DNA of 64,000 bases. It comes from Streptomyces griseocarneus. Its GTDB lineage: Bacteria; Actinomycetota; Actinomycetes; Streptomycetales; Streptomycetaceae. The translations under genes were made by a program, and so were the position numbers. A model generated the notes under the pieces. That model saw nothing but the letters and a program-made list of their open reading frames with translations, searched no databases and was not told the DNA's origin. Positions 9,069 through 17,463 of this stretch are shown here, one piece after another. Position 1 is the first letter of the stretch. Every line of letters starts with the position of its first letter. The stretch lies in NCBI RefSeq assembly GCF_014655595.1, contig NZ_BNBL01000018.1, positions 1 to 64,000 on the forward strand. Reading direction: 5' to 3'.

Positions 9069-10703
9069 TCAGCCGGAGAAGCGCTCGCGCAGCTTGTACT
9101 TGAGCACCTTGCGGAGCGTGTCGTTGCGCGGCAGTTCCTCCACGAGCTCCAGCTGCTCGGGGAGCTTGTGCACCGCCAGTCCGGCGGCCCGCAGGTGGGC
9201 CGTCACGTCGTCGAGGGTCAGCGGCGCTGCTCGCGGGGGCTGCTGGACGACCGCGCAGACACGCTCCCCCCGGGCGGGGTCGGGCAGGCCGATGACGGCG
9301 ACGTCCGCCACGCCCGGATGGCCGTGGAGCAGCTGCTCGATCTCCAGCGCGGAGACGTTCTCGCCCTTGCGGATGATGATGTCCTTCGTGCGCCCGGTGA
9401 GCACGAGGTACCCGTCCTCGGTGAGGTGGCCGAGGTCGCCGGTGACGAACCGGCCGTCCGCGTCGAACGCCTCGGCGGTCCGCTCCGGGTCGAGGTACCC
9501 CTGGCACACGGATTCGCCCCGCAGCCGTACCTCCCCCTCGACGCCGGCCGGCACCGGCCGGCCGTCCGCGCCGACGACGCTGATCTCCATCCCGGCGGGC
9601 GGCCGTCCCTCCGTGGTGGCCAGCCTGTCCGGGGGGTCGTCCGGGGAACCCATCGTGATCATGGGTGCCTCCGTCATGCCGTAGCCGTGGGCCAGGACGC
9701 ACCCCAGCTCGCGGACGACCTCGTCGTACAGCCCCGGCGGCCGGGGCGCGCCCCCGCCCGCCATGAGCCGCAGGGTGGGGATCAGCCTGCGGGTGGGGTC
9801 CTTGCGCTGTTCGGCGAGGAACATCGTGTAGAAGGCGGTCGAGCCGCCCGCCACGGTCACGCCGTGCCGCCGGTACGCGCCGAGCGACTCCGGCAGGGCG
9901 AAATGCTCCAGCAGGAGGGCGGGGAAGCCCCTGAGGAGTGACATCACCGTGTAGTCGGGTCCGGCCACGTGCGCGTAGGGGAAGGCCATGGACCCGACGT
10001 CGTCCGGAGTGAGGCCGAGGGCGTCGGCGAGGCAGGATCCGGCGGCGATGAGGCCGCGGTCCGTGTGGAGGGCGCCCTTGGGGCCGGAGGTCGTGCCGGA
10101 CGTCCAGTAGACCCAGCGGACCTGCGTGCCGTGGGCGGGCGGGGGCGGCAGGATCGTGGGGTCGGCCTCGGGGAGGGTGTCGTACGCCGTGAGGAGCAGG
10201 GGCCGGACGGCGAGCGTGGGGGTGAGGCGGCGGGCCATCGCGAGGTGGTCGAACCCGCGCCATACCCCCGGCACCACGAAGAACTCGGCCCCCGTGGCCC
10301 GCAGCGCGTGGCCGACCTCCCTGTCGCGGCAGTAGGGGATGAGGGGCGTCTGGAGGGTGCCCAGCCGCGCCAGCGCGAACGTCAGGACAACGGTCTCGAT
10401 GCGCGTGGGCAGCTGCCAGGCCACCCGGCTCCCGGGCCGCACACCCAGGAGGTGGAGCCACGCCGCGACACGCTCCGCCCGGGCACGCAGGCCGCCGAAC
10501 GTCAGGCTCCGGTCCCCGCCGGCTTCGCCGGCACCTCCGCCCGTGCGCCCTCGCGCGGGTTCGTCGGCCTGGATGAGCGCGAGCGCCCGTGGGGTGAGGG
10601 CGGCGCGGCGGTCCAGCAGCTCCCACAGGGTGCGGGAGCTGGCCAGTTCGCGGGCGGTACTGGACTGCACGGCGTCCTCCGTTGTCAGCTGACGCACCGT
10701 CAT
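9069..10703 (-). CDS. AMP-binding acyl-CoA synthetase (cyclohexanecarboxylate-CoA ligase-like)
   Basis: 544 residues of the ANL superfamily. It activates a carboxylic acid with ATP and CoA. The P-loop-like motif YWTSGTTSGPKG, the A5 motif GYGMTEAP, the A7/A8 motif TGDLGHLTEDGYLVLTGRTKD and the A10 lysine region (NDTLRKVLKYKL) are all present. The arrangement recalls short/medium or alicyclic acid-CoA ligases of catabolic clusters; substrate not determinable. It diverges from the amidohydrolase at 10804, and a 15-bp operator overlaps its start codon (10689-10703). It probably supplies the CoA thioester consumed by the neighbouring dehydrogenases. Confidence 0.88.
   Translation of the reverse strand: MTVRQLTTEDAVQSSTARELASSRTLWELLDRRAALTPRALALIQADEPARGRTGGGAGEAGGDRSLTFGGLRARAERVAAWLHLLGVRPGSRVAWQLPTRIETVVLTFALARLGTLQTPLIPYCRDREVGHALRATGAEFFVVPGVWRGFDHLAMARRLTPTLAVRPLLLTAYDTLPEADPTILPPPPAHGTQVRWVYWTSGTTSGPKGALHTDRGLIAAGSCLADALGLTPDDVGSMAFPYAHVAGPDYTVMSLLRGFPALLLEHFALPESLGAYRRHGVTVAGGSTAFYTMFLAEQRKDPTRRLIPTLRLMAGGGAPRPPGLYDEVVRELGCVLAHGYGMTEAPMITMGSPDDPPDRLATTEGRPPAGMEISVVGADGRPVPAGVEGEVRLRGESVCQGYLDPERTAEAFDADGRFVTGDLGHLTEDGYLVLTGRTKDIIIRKGENVSALEIEQLLHGHPGVADVAVIGLPDPARGERVCAVVQQPPRAAPLTLDDVTAHLRAAGLAVHKLPEQLELVEELPRNDTLRKVLKYKLRERFSG
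10689..10703. promoter_or_regulatory. Predicted TetR operator over the acyl-CoA synthetase start codon
   Basis: CTGACGCACCGTCAT, one mismatch from the palindrome CTGAC-N5-GTCAG found at other catabolic promoters in this window. It ends exactly on the start codon of the synthetase, a position expected to block initiation or early elongation. The adjoining bases make a further GTCAGCTGAC palindrome at 10684-10693. Confidence 0.6.
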
Positions 10704-10731
10704 ATTGAGCCGGAGCGTAGGGCGGCACGCC

Positions 10732-10760
10732 TTGTCGGTCCAGGGGGTGCGGTCTAGCCT
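10732..10760 (+). promoter_or_regulatory. Predicted sigma-70-type promoter for the amidohydrolase operon
   Basis: TTGTCG (10732-10737), a 17-bp spacer, then TAGCCT (10755-10760). The inferred start point near 10767 lies just before the operator at 10771-10785, the same layout as at 45085-45142. Confidence 0.5.
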
Positions 10761-10770
10761 CGGGCTAGAA

Positions 10771-10785
10771 CTGACGAAGTGTCAG
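10771..10785. promoter_or_regulatory. Predicted TetR operator, amidohydrolase promoter
   Basis: Palindrome CTGACGAAGTGTCAG with perfect 5-bp arms, immediately downstream of the inferred transcription start and 18 bp before the ATG at 10804. Confidence 0.65.
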
Positions 10786-10803
10786 ATGGTGGAGGGAGTC
10801 CCC

Positions 10804-12057
10804 ATGGACCTGCCGCGCATCGTCAGCGTCGACGACCACGTCATCGAGCCCGCCCACCTCTTCGAGACCTGGCTGCCGGCCAAATACCGCGACCGCGGCC
10901 CCCGCCCCCTGACCCACGGCATCGGCGAGCTGCGGTACACCGGCGGCGCGTACCGGCTCACCATGGACCCCGACGGGCCGCCCGCCGACTGGTGGATCTA
11001 CGAGGACCTCCGCTTCCCGTACAAGCGCATCATCGCCGCCGTCGGATTCGACCGCGACGACATGACCCTCGAGGGCATCACCCGCGAGGAGATGCGGCCG
11101 GGCTGCTGGGACCCCGCGGAGCGCCTGAAGGACATGGACCTCAGCCACGTCGAGGCATCCCTGTGCTTCCCCACCTTCCCCCGCTTCTGCGGCCAGACCT
11201 TCGCCGAGGCGCGCGACAAGGAAGTGGCCCTCGCATGCGTCCGCGCCTACAACGACTGGATGGTCGAGGAATGGTGCGGTGACAGCGGCGGGCGGCTCAT
11301 CCCGCTGTGCATCGTCCCGCTCTGGGACGTCGGCCTCGCCGCCGCGGAGATCCGGCGGAATGCGGCGCGCGGCGTGCGGGCCATGACCTTCAGCGAGCTC
11401 CCCACCCACCTTGGCCTGCCCAGCATCCATACGGGCTACTGGGACCCCCTCTTCGCCGCCTGCCAGGAGACCGGCACCGTCGTCAACATGCACATCGGCT
11501 CCTCCTCGCAGATGCCCGCCGCCTCCCCCGACGCCCCGCCCGCCGTCCAGGCGACCCTGTCCTTCAACAACGCCATGGCGTCGATGTCCGACTTCCTCTT
11601 CAGTGGCGTCCTCGTCCGCTTCCCCCGGCTCAAACTCGCCTACAGCGAAGGTCAGATGGGCTGGATTCCGTACGCCCTGGAACGGGCCGACGACGTCTGG
11701 CGCGAGCACCGCGCCTGGGGCGGGGTCCGCGACCTGATCCCCGAACCGCCCTCCACCTACTACTACCGGCAGATCTTCTGCTGCTTCTTCCGCGACAAAC
11801 ACGGCATCGCGTCCCTCGACACCGTGGGCCGCGACAACGCCACCTTCGAGACCGACTACCCCCACGTCGATTCCACCTTCCCGCACACCAAGCAGGTGGC
11901 CCTCGACCACGTCCGCGACCTGGACGAGGAGACCGTCCACAAACTGATGCGCGGCAACGCCATCCGGATGCTCGGCCTGGATCTCGACGCGGCCCGCGCG
12001 CCGGGACCGGCCTCGGCGCCGGACCCGGATCGCGGCGCCGGCAGCGCGGGCGCGTGA
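10804..12057 (+). CDS. Amidohydrolase family protein (PF04909 type), copy 1
   Basis: 417 residues. The family comprises metal-dependent TIM-barrel hydrolases/decarboxylases. The N-terminal SVDDHVIEP takes the place of the usual D-x-H-x-H metal motif; later motifs are CFPTFPRFCGQTF, NMHIGSSS (metal His), a YSEGQMGWIP segment and ETDYPHVDSTFP (metal Asp and His). It is clearly paralogous to the protein at 43779-44999 (shared CFPTFPRFCGQTF and AYNDWMVEEWCG). RBS GGAGGG precedes the ATG. It is the first gene of an operon with two acyl-CoA dehydrogenases, so it probably hydrolyses or decarboxylates a CoA-linked or cyclic intermediate. Confidence 0.85.
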   Translation: MDLPRIVSVDDHVIEPAHLFETWLPAKYRDRGPRPLTHGIGELRYTGGAYRLTMDPDGPPADWWIYEDLRFPYKRIIAAVGFDRDDMTLEGITREEMRPGCWDPAERLKDMDLSHVEASLCFPTFPRFCGQTFAEARDKEVALACVRAYNDWMVEEWCGDSGGRLIPLCIVPLWDVGLAAAEIRRNAARGVRAMTFSELPTHLGLPSIHTGYWDPLFAACQETGTVVNMHIGSSSQMPAASPDAPPAVQATLSFNNAMASMSDFLFSGVLVRFPRLKLAYSEGQMGWIPYALERADDVWREHRAWGGVRDLIPEPPSTYYYRQIFCCFFRDKHGIASLDTVGRDNATFETDYPHVDSTFPHTKQVALDHVRDLDEETVHKLMRGNAIRMLGLDLDAARAPGPASAPDPDRGAGSAGA

Positions 12058-12061
12058 CACC

Positions 12062-13231
12062 GTGGACCTCACCCTCACCCGCGAAGAGGAAGACTTCCGC
12101 CGCCGGCTGCGCGACTGGCTGCACAGGACGCTGCCCACGCTGCCCCCCAAGCCGTCCCCGGCCGACTGGCCCGCCCGGCGCGCCTACGACTGTGCCTGGC
12201 AGCGGGCGCTGTACGACGCCGGATACGCGGGCCTGCACTGGCCGGCCGACGCGGGCGGCCGGGGCGCCACCCCCACCCAGCACCTGATCTTCCTCGAGGA
12301 GGCGGAGCTCGCGGGTGCGCCCTACGTGGGGGCCAACTTCGTCGGGCTGCTGCACGCCGGTCCCACCATCGCCGTGGAGGGCACCGCCGCCCAGCAGGCC
12401 CGCTGGCTGCCGCCGGTCCTGCGCGGCGAGGAGGTCTGGTGCCAGGGCTTCTCTGAGCCCGAGGCCGGCTCCGACCTCGCCTCCCTGCGCACCCGCGCGG
12501 TCCGCGACGGCGACGCGTACGTCGTCACCGGCAGCAAGACATGGACCTCGCACGCCGAGGTCGCCGACTGGTGCGAGCTGCTCGTGCGCACCGACCCCTC
12601 GGCCCCCGGCCACCGGGGCCTGTCCTGGCTCGCGATGCGCATGGACGCCCCGGGCGTCACCGTCCGCCCGCTGCGCACCCTCGCGGGATCCATGGAATTC
12701 GCCGAGCTGTTCCTCGACGAGGTACGCGTGCCGGTCGCCCAACGGGTCGGCGCGGAGAACGACGGCTGGCGCGTCACCATGGTCACCCTCTCCTTCGAGC
12801 GGGGCACCGCCTTCGCCGGAGAAGTCGTCGCCTGTCGCCGCACCCTGGCCCTGCTCGCCCGAGCGGCCAAGGAGAACGGACGGTGGGAGGACGCCGCCCT
12901 GCGCCGCCGTCTCGGCCGCCTGAACGCCGAATTCACGGCTCTGTGGCGGCTCGCCCAGTGGAATGCGAGCGAGGCCGCTCACGCACTGCGGACCGGTGGC
13001 AATGGTGTACCGGGTGTGGGGGCCTCGGTCTTCAAGTTGCGCTATTCCCACGCCCGTCAGGAGCTTTACGACGCGGCCTCCGAGGCCCTCGGTCCGCTGT
13101 CGCTGGACGCATCCCATGAGTGGACCCTCGAGCGCCTCTCCTCCCTCTCGTACACCATCGCCGCCGGCACGTCACAGATCCAGCAGAACATCATTGCCGA
13201 GCGCATCCTCGGCCTTCCCAGAGGGCGGTGA
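12062..13231 (+). CDS. Acyl-CoA dehydrogenase, full-motif subunit
   Basis: 389 residues starting at GTG 12062, four bases after the previous stop. Flavoenzyme that introduces an alpha-beta double bond into an acyl-CoA. FAD/substrate motifs EVWCQGFSEPEAGSDLAS and TWTSHAEVADW in the middle domain, and the C-terminal signature AAGTSQIQQNIIAERILGLP, are present. The next gene is a shorter dehydrogenase without that C-terminal motif; this pairing resembles the heteromeric ChsE1/ChsE2-type dehydrogenases of steroid side-chain degradation, where two unlike subunits share the active sites (family knowledge; the parallel is inferred). Confidence 0.88.
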   Translation: MDLTLTREEEDFRRRLRDWLHRTLPTLPPKPSPADWPARRAYDCAWQRALYDAGYAGLHWPADAGGRGATPTQHLIFLEEAELAGAPYVGANFVGLLHAGPTIAVEGTAAQQARWLPPVLRGEEVWCQGFSEPEAGSDLASLRTRAVRDGDAYVVTGSKTWTSHAEVADWCELLVRTDPSAPGHRGLSWLAMRMDAPGVTVRPLRTLAGSMEFAELFLDEVRVPVAQRVGAENDGWRVTMVTLSFERGTAFAGEVVACRRTLALLARAAKENGRWEDAALRRRLGRLNAEFTALWRLAQWNASEAAHALRTGGNGVPGVGASVFKLRYSHARQELYDAASEALGPLSLDASHEWTLERLSSLSYTIAAGTSQIQQNIIAERILGLPRGR

Positions 13232-13239
13232 CAGCGACC

Positions 13240-14316
13240 ATGGATTTCCGGCTGAGCGAGGACCAGCGGGCTCTGCGGGCGGGAATGCGCGATCTCCTGG
13301 TGGCACGATTTCCCCGCGAGAAGCTCCGGGAGTCGGCCGAGGCCGATCCGGCGAAGCGGGCGCCTCTCGACCGGGCCCTGTGGCGGGAGTTGGGCGAGAT
13401 CGGGGTGTTCTCCCTGCGCCTTTCGGAGAAGGAGGGAGGCGCCGGTCTCGGACTGCCCGAAGCGGTCCTCGTCTTCGAGGAAGCGGGCCGCGCCCTGCTG
13501 CCCGGGCCGCTGGCCGCCTCGCACCTCGCCGCGGGACTCGTGTCCGGCGCCGCCGACGGTACGACGGTGGTGACGGCCCTGGAAGGGGCCGGGCTGGCCG
13601 AGCATCTCGACTCGGCCGACGCCGTGCTGCTGTGCGAGGGTCCGACCGTCCGGGCGTTCCCGGTGGGAGACGGCGCGGGCCCTTTGGCTACGGCCAGGCC
13701 CTTGCGCTCGGTGGACCCGACGACCCCGCTCCATCACCTGCCGGAGGCTCATGAGGTCCCCTGTGGGGCCGAAAGAGCGTCGCGCACAGGCAGGTTGCCC
13801 GTGGCCGGCGCTTCGGCGACCGCGACCGCCGCTGCGGTGGACCCCGGCCGCCTGCGTGCCGAGGCGGCGCTGCTGACCGCGGCCCAGCAACTCGGCAGCG
13901 CGGCCCGCACCCTGGAGATGGCCGTTGCCCACGCGAAGAGCCGCACCCAGTTCGGCCGGCCGATCGGAGCCTTCCAGGCCGTTCAGCACCTCTGCGCGCG
14001 CATGCTCGCACGTACGGAAATCGCACGCAGTAGCGTCTACGCCGCCTCCTTGGCGATGACGCTCGGTGACATATCCGGGGCCAAACTGCTCGCTGATGAG
14101 GCTGCTGTCCGTAATGCCCGTGACTGTTTGCAACTGCATGGCGGCTTGGGTTTCACCTGGGAGGCCGATGTCCATCTCCATCTGAAGCGGGCGTGGGTCC
14201 GGCAGGCGCAGTGGCAGTCGACGGAGAGGGCCGAGGAGGCCCTGGCGGCGGCACTTCTGGAAGGCGCAGGGGATTGCATGACGGAAACCGCGAACCGGGT
14301 GAATGGCGCTGTGTAA
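13240..14316 (+). CDS. Acyl-CoA dehydrogenase-like partner subunit
   Basis: 358 residues, ATG 13240, eight bases after the preceding stop. The N-terminal helical domain (FRLSEDQRALRAGMRDLL) and C-terminal domain with R-T-QFGRPIGAFQAVQH (flavin-contact Arg/Phe/Gln) and LQLHGGLGFTWEADVHLH are clear, but the middle beta domain is short and degraded and there is no GTSxIQ motif near the end. Together with the upstream 389-residue protein it most likely forms an alpha2-beta2 dehydrogenase. The protein at 28263-29522 is of the same subtype. Confidence 0.85.
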   Translation: MDFRLSEDQRALRAGMRDLLVARFPREKLRESAEADPAKRAPLDRALWRELGEIGVFSLRLSEKEGGAGLGLPEAVLVFEEAGRALLPGPLAASHLAAGLVSGAADGTTVVTALEGAGLAEHLDSADAVLLCEGPTVRAFPVGDGAGPLATARPLRSVDPTTPLHHLPEAHEVPCGAERASRTGRLPVAGASATATAAAVDPGRLRAEAALLTAAQQLGSAARTLEMAVAHAKSRTQFGRPIGAFQAVQHLCARMLARTEIARSSVYAASLAMTLGDISGAKLLADEAAVRNARDCLQLHGGLGFTWEADVHLHLKRAWVRQAQWQSTERAEEALAAALLEGAGDCMTETANRVNGAV

Positions 14317-14656
14317 TCGGTGTGGGTGAATTACCGCCTTCCACCCGATAAATGATCACTCTGCGTCGATATCGACTTGTATTCTTCGCGCAACTCGTCA
14401 CAGTGTGGAGTCGGCCCGGACCTCGGGTACTCTCCGTCGGGTGCGAGTGGTTCAAGGATGGAACAAAGTCGGTGCGGCCGGAGCGGCGGCACCGAGTGCG
14501 GTGAAATCCCTTGCTCGCCATGTTCCGGGGCGTGGAACGCCCCTCTGTTCGAGTCCCCGCAGCGCGCGTCGCACAGTATGCAGTACGCATACTCCTTTGC
14601 GCCGGAATATGCCCGAAGCGCTTGTTGGGGTAACTGTACGTCAACCATGCTGTCCT

Positions 14657-14686
14657 CGAAGGGGGTCACGTTCTGTGATCCCTTCG
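14657..14686. promoter_or_regulatory. Inverted repeat in a 412-bp gene-free stretch before the ATP-binding protein gene
   Basis: CGAAGGGGGTCAC (14657-14669) faces GTGATCCCTTCG (14675-14686) across a 5-nt loop; only one base is bulged. It ends 42 bp before the GTG at 14729. The surrounding region 14317-14728 is noticeably less GC-rich than its neighbours and holds several short frames in all directions, none with convincing coding character. It could be an operator, a leader hairpin or part of a long promoter region. Confidence 0.45.
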
Positions 14687-14728
14687 GGACGCGAGGCGTT
14701 GTGTCCGCCGGTTCGGATGGTGTGAGCG

Positions 14729-15205
14729 GTGCAGGTGCTTCAGATGCAGATGGAGGTTCGGGCCGACCCCGCGGAAGTGGGGCGGGCTCGTAGGTGGGCG
14801 CGGTCCCGGCTGGCCGGGTCGGGCATAGGGGCCGACGAGCCGCTGGCCGAGACCCTGATCCTGCTGATCTCCGAGCTGGTCACCAACGCCGTGGTGCACA
14901 CGGGCTGCCCCGCCGTGCTGCGGATGCTCCTCCCCGGTGCGGCCGGCCCCGCCGGCGCGGCGGCCGGGGGCGTGGGAACGGTCCGCGTCGAAGTGGCCGA
15001 CGTCAGCACTCGTGCGCCGCGACGACGCAGGGCGCAGGGCGACGAGACCGGGGGCAGGGGCCTGGAGTTGGTGGACGGGCTCGCCGACCGCTGGGGCTGG
15101 CACCGCGAAGGTGCCGGCAAGCGCATCTGGTGTGAGGTCGATCGCGGGGAGCCGTGCTGGAGTGGCACTTTTGAGCCACAACACGCCGCGACAAATCGGG
15201 CTTAG
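14729..15205 (+). CDS. ATP-binding regulatory protein, anti-sigma factor-type histidine-kinase-like fold
   Basis: 158 residues of the HATPase_c_2/RsbW-like family that is abundant in Streptomyces. The N-box LLISELVTNAVVHTG and the glycine box TGGRGLELVDGLADRWGW are intact, so ATP binding is likely. Members act as anti-sigma factors or serine kinases of anti-anti-sigma partners; no cognate sigma or STAS gene is adjacent, so the partner is unknown. The start is GTG 14729, with ATG 14744 as an alternative. An Ala/Gly-rich insertion occurs in the middle (about residues 71-80). Confidence 0.82.
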   Translation: MQVLQMQMEVRADPAEVGRARRWARSRLAGSGIGADEPLAETLILLISELVTNAVVHTGCPAVLRMLLPGAAGPAGAAAGGVGTVRVEVADVSTRAPRRRRAQGDETGGRGLELVDGLADRWGWHREGAGKRIWCEVDRGEPCWSGTFEPQHAATNRA

Positions 15206-15431
15206 TCGACAAAGTCCAGACCAGGTGTTGACGTGAAGTGGTCACGTGATCACCCTTGGATGCAGCGATTCGTTGCGAGGGGACGTCGAGAGGCCCGTCT
15301 GTCCGGGCTGCTTGGCGAGTGCGGGTCGCGATCCGGCGTGACAACAGGGCTCAGGCGCCGGAGCTGGGTGGCGGCGCACGGTGCCGTGCTCGGGGTGCGC
15401 ATCTGTGCGCCGCCGCCCGCCCGTCTTCCAA

Positions 15432-15449
15432 GCGGGCCCGGGAGCCCGC
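15432..15449. terminator. Possible bidirectional hairpin terminator
   Basis: GCGGGC (15432-15437) and GCCCGC (15444-15449) form a 6-bp GC stem between two convergent genes. There is no T tract, as is usual in Streptomyces. The stem is short. The rest of the 275-bp stretch 15206-15480 shows nothing else I can name. Confidence 0.3.
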
Positions 15450-15480
15450 GTGATGGTGGCCGTGCGCGGGTGCGGCTCCC

Positions 15481-16407
15481 TCAGAAGACCGCCACCGGCG
15501 CCACCGGCGTTCCCGTCCCGCCCACGAACGGCTCCGGCATCGCCGCCAGCAGGAACGCGTAGCGCCCTGATGTGGCGCAGGCCTCGGAAAGTGCCTCCAG
15601 GTTCCAGTTCTGACCCTGCGGCATGCCCATCTCGACCAGGTCGAGCGCGTGCACGGGCAACCACAGGTTCTCGATCTCCGGCGGGAAGATCTCGAAGGTG
15701 AGGGTGTCGTTGGCGACGGCGGCGACATCCCGGGCGTGGAACCACTCGGGCGTGCGAATCGAGAGGCCGGGCGAAGGATAGGCGTACGCCTGCTTGTCAC
15801 CCGCCAGGTAGTGCTGGATCTGGCCAGTGCGCACCAGCACGATGTCGCCGGGCCTCACGGTCACCCGCGCCAACTCTTCGGCCGCTTCCAGGTCCTCGGG
15901 CGTCACGGCGTGATCGCCGTCGAGCCGCTCCACCCCCCTGGCGCGCGCCACGTCCAGCAGGACGCCGCGCGAGACGATGTGCCCGGCCTTCTCGACGCCA
16001 TGGAACGCGGCACGCCCCTGGGCAGTGATCGAATCCGCGGGCCGGCCGTTGTAGAGCCTGCCGCCGTGCGACACATGGGAGAGGCCGTCCCAGTGGGTGC
16101 CCGCCTGAAGGCCCATGGTCACGACGTCGTCGCTGGTGGCGATGGTCCCCGGCCCGAAGAACTCCGCGTTGACCGCGACCATCGTGTGCAGGGGGTTGAC
16201 CCTGCCGGGGATCAGCCCGGTCTGCACGCCGTCCTGCTGGAGCGGCAGGGCCAGCGGGACGCGGCGCCCGCTGGTGACCGTCGATGCGGCGGCCCGTACG
16301 ACCTCGTCCGTGATGAGGTTGAGCGTGCCGATCTCGTCGTCGTCCCCCCAGCGGCCCCAGTTGTTCAGCCGTTTGGCCAGCTCGTGGAACTCCGCCGGTA
16401 ATGACAT
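15481..16407 (-). CDS. Cyclase family protein (KynB/isatin hydrolase-like metal hydrolase)
   Basis: 308 residues. The family hydrolyses N-formylkynurenine, isatin or related cyclic amides/esters and includes polyketide cyclase-like members. The metal motif appears as QAGTHWDGLSHVSH (family pattern GTHxDxPxH, here with G-L before S-H), followed by the glutamate/histidine-bearing C-terminal half (LPVHALDLVEMGMPQGQNW). It diverges from the SDR gene, and one operator (16489-16503) sits in the shared region, so it is probably coregulated with the catabolic genes. Likely role: ring opening or ester cleavage; substrate unknown. Confidence 0.8.
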   Translation of the reverse strand: MSLPAEFHELAKRLNNWGRWGDDDEIGTLNLITDEVVRAAASTVTSGRRVPLALPLQQDGVQTGLIPGRVNPLHTMVAVNAEFFGPGTIATSDDVVTMGLQAGTHWDGLSHVSHGGRLYNGRPADSITAQGRAAFHGVEKAGHIVSRGVLLDVARARGVERLDGDHAVTPEDLEAAEELARVTVRPGDIVLVRTGQIQHYLAGDKQAYAYPSPGLSIRTPEWFHARDVAAVANDTLTFEIFPPEIENLWLPVHALDLVEMGMPQGQNWNLEALSEACATSGRYAFLLAAMPEPFVGGTGTPVAPVAVF

Positions 16408-16488
16408 CGATTCCTCCCGCAGTCGTGACGGTGTCGGCCGTTTTCCGCTTCTCCAGGTCTTGTGCTCGGGACCGCCCTGCTCAAAAAT

Positions 16489-16503
16489 CTAACGGTCCGT
16501 CAG
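16489..16503. promoter_or_regulatory. Predicted TetR operator between cyclase and SDR genes
   Basis: CTAACGGTCCGTCAG, one mismatch from CTGAC-N5-GTCAG, 23 bp before the SDR start and 81 bp before the cyclase start. A weak -10-like AAATCT lies just upstream. Confidence 0.6.
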
Positions 16504-16526
16504 AAAATGCGGGAAGGGGGCGCGCC

Positions 16527-17438
16527 ATGGTGAACTTCCTGGCCGGCAAGGTGGTCGCCGTCACCGGAGCGGGGCGGGGCATCGGCCGGGCGGTGGCCCT
16601 GGCCTGCGCCGCCGAAGGCGCCCGTGTCGTCGTGAACGACTACGGAGTGTCGGTCACGGGCGACGAGCCCACGAGCGAAGTCGCGACGGCCGTGGTCAAG
16701 GAGATCGAGGCCGTGGGCGGCGAGGCGGTCGCCGTCGCCGACGACGTCTCGACCATGGCCGGCGGCCGGCGGATCGTCGACACCGCGCTGGCCCGGTACG
16801 GACGGATCGACGGTGCCGTATGCGTGGCAGGCATCCTGCGCGAACGCATGCTCTTCAACATGACCGAGCAGGAGTGGGACGCGGTCGTCGCCACTCATCT
16901 CAAGGGCACCTTCACCGTCTTCCGTGCCGCCTCCGAGGTGATGCGCAGGCAGCGTGGCGGCGCCCTCATCGGCTTCACCAGCGGCAACCACCAGGGCAGC
17001 GTCTCCCAGGCCAACTACGCCGCGGCCAAGGGCGGCATCATCTCCCTCGTGCGCAGCGCCGCCCTGGGCCTGCACAAATACGGGGTGACGGCGAACTGCG
17101 TGGCCCCCGTGGCCCGTACGCGCATGTCCGCCAACGTCCCCATGGAGCTCAAGGAGATCGGCGAGCCGGAGGACGTGGCCGCGCTGGTCGTCTACCTGCT
17201 CAGCGAGCGCGCCCGTCAGGAAGGGATCACCGGCCAGGTCTACACCGTGGCCGGACCGAAGATCGCGGTCTGGGCTCAGCCCCGCGAACTGCGCGCCGCC
17301 TATGCGGAGGGCACCTGGACCCCCGAGCGGATCGCCGGGATTCTCCCGGGGACGGTCGGCACCGACCCGATGCCCATGCTGGACAAGCTGGGGGCGATGG
17401 CCGACGCGGCCGCCGCCGGCGAGCGTCCCAACGCCTGA
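16527..17438 (+). CDS. Short-chain dehydrogenase/reductase, hydroxyacyl-CoA dehydrogenase-like
   Basis: 303 residues from an ATG behind GGAAGGGGG. NAD(P) motif TGAGRGIG near residue 12, catalytic Ser, Tyr and Lys in SGNHQGSVSQANYAAAKGG, and a C-terminal extension of about 60 residues beyond the standard 250. The length and the VVVNDYGV segment recall the dehydrogenase part of multifunctional beta-oxidation enzymes, which oxidise 3-hydroxyacyl-CoA. It starts an operon with an acyl-CoA dehydrogenase (25 bp on) and an aldehyde dehydrogenase. Confidence 0.88.
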   Translation: MVNFLAGKVVAVTGAGRGIGRAVALACAAEGARVVVNDYGVSVTGDEPTSEVATAVVKEIEAVGGEAVAVADDVSTMAGGRRIVDTALARYGRIDGAVCVAGILRERMLFNMTEQEWDAVVATHLKGTFTVFRAASEVMRRQRGGALIGFTSGNHQGSVSQANYAAAKGGIISLVRSAALGLHKYGVTANCVAPVARTRMSANVPMELKEIGEPEDVAALVVYLLSERARQEGITGQVYTVAGPKIAVWAQPRELRAAYAEGTWTPERIAGILPGTVGTDPMPMLDKLGAMADAAAAGERPNA

Positions 17439-17463
17439 GACCGCGGACGGCGAAGGAGTAGGG

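Noticed and set aside
14331..14793. Small open frames on both strands in the region before the ATP-binding protein gene
   Set aside because: Three mutually overlapping frames with Cys/Ser-rich random composition, no domain and no consistent start.
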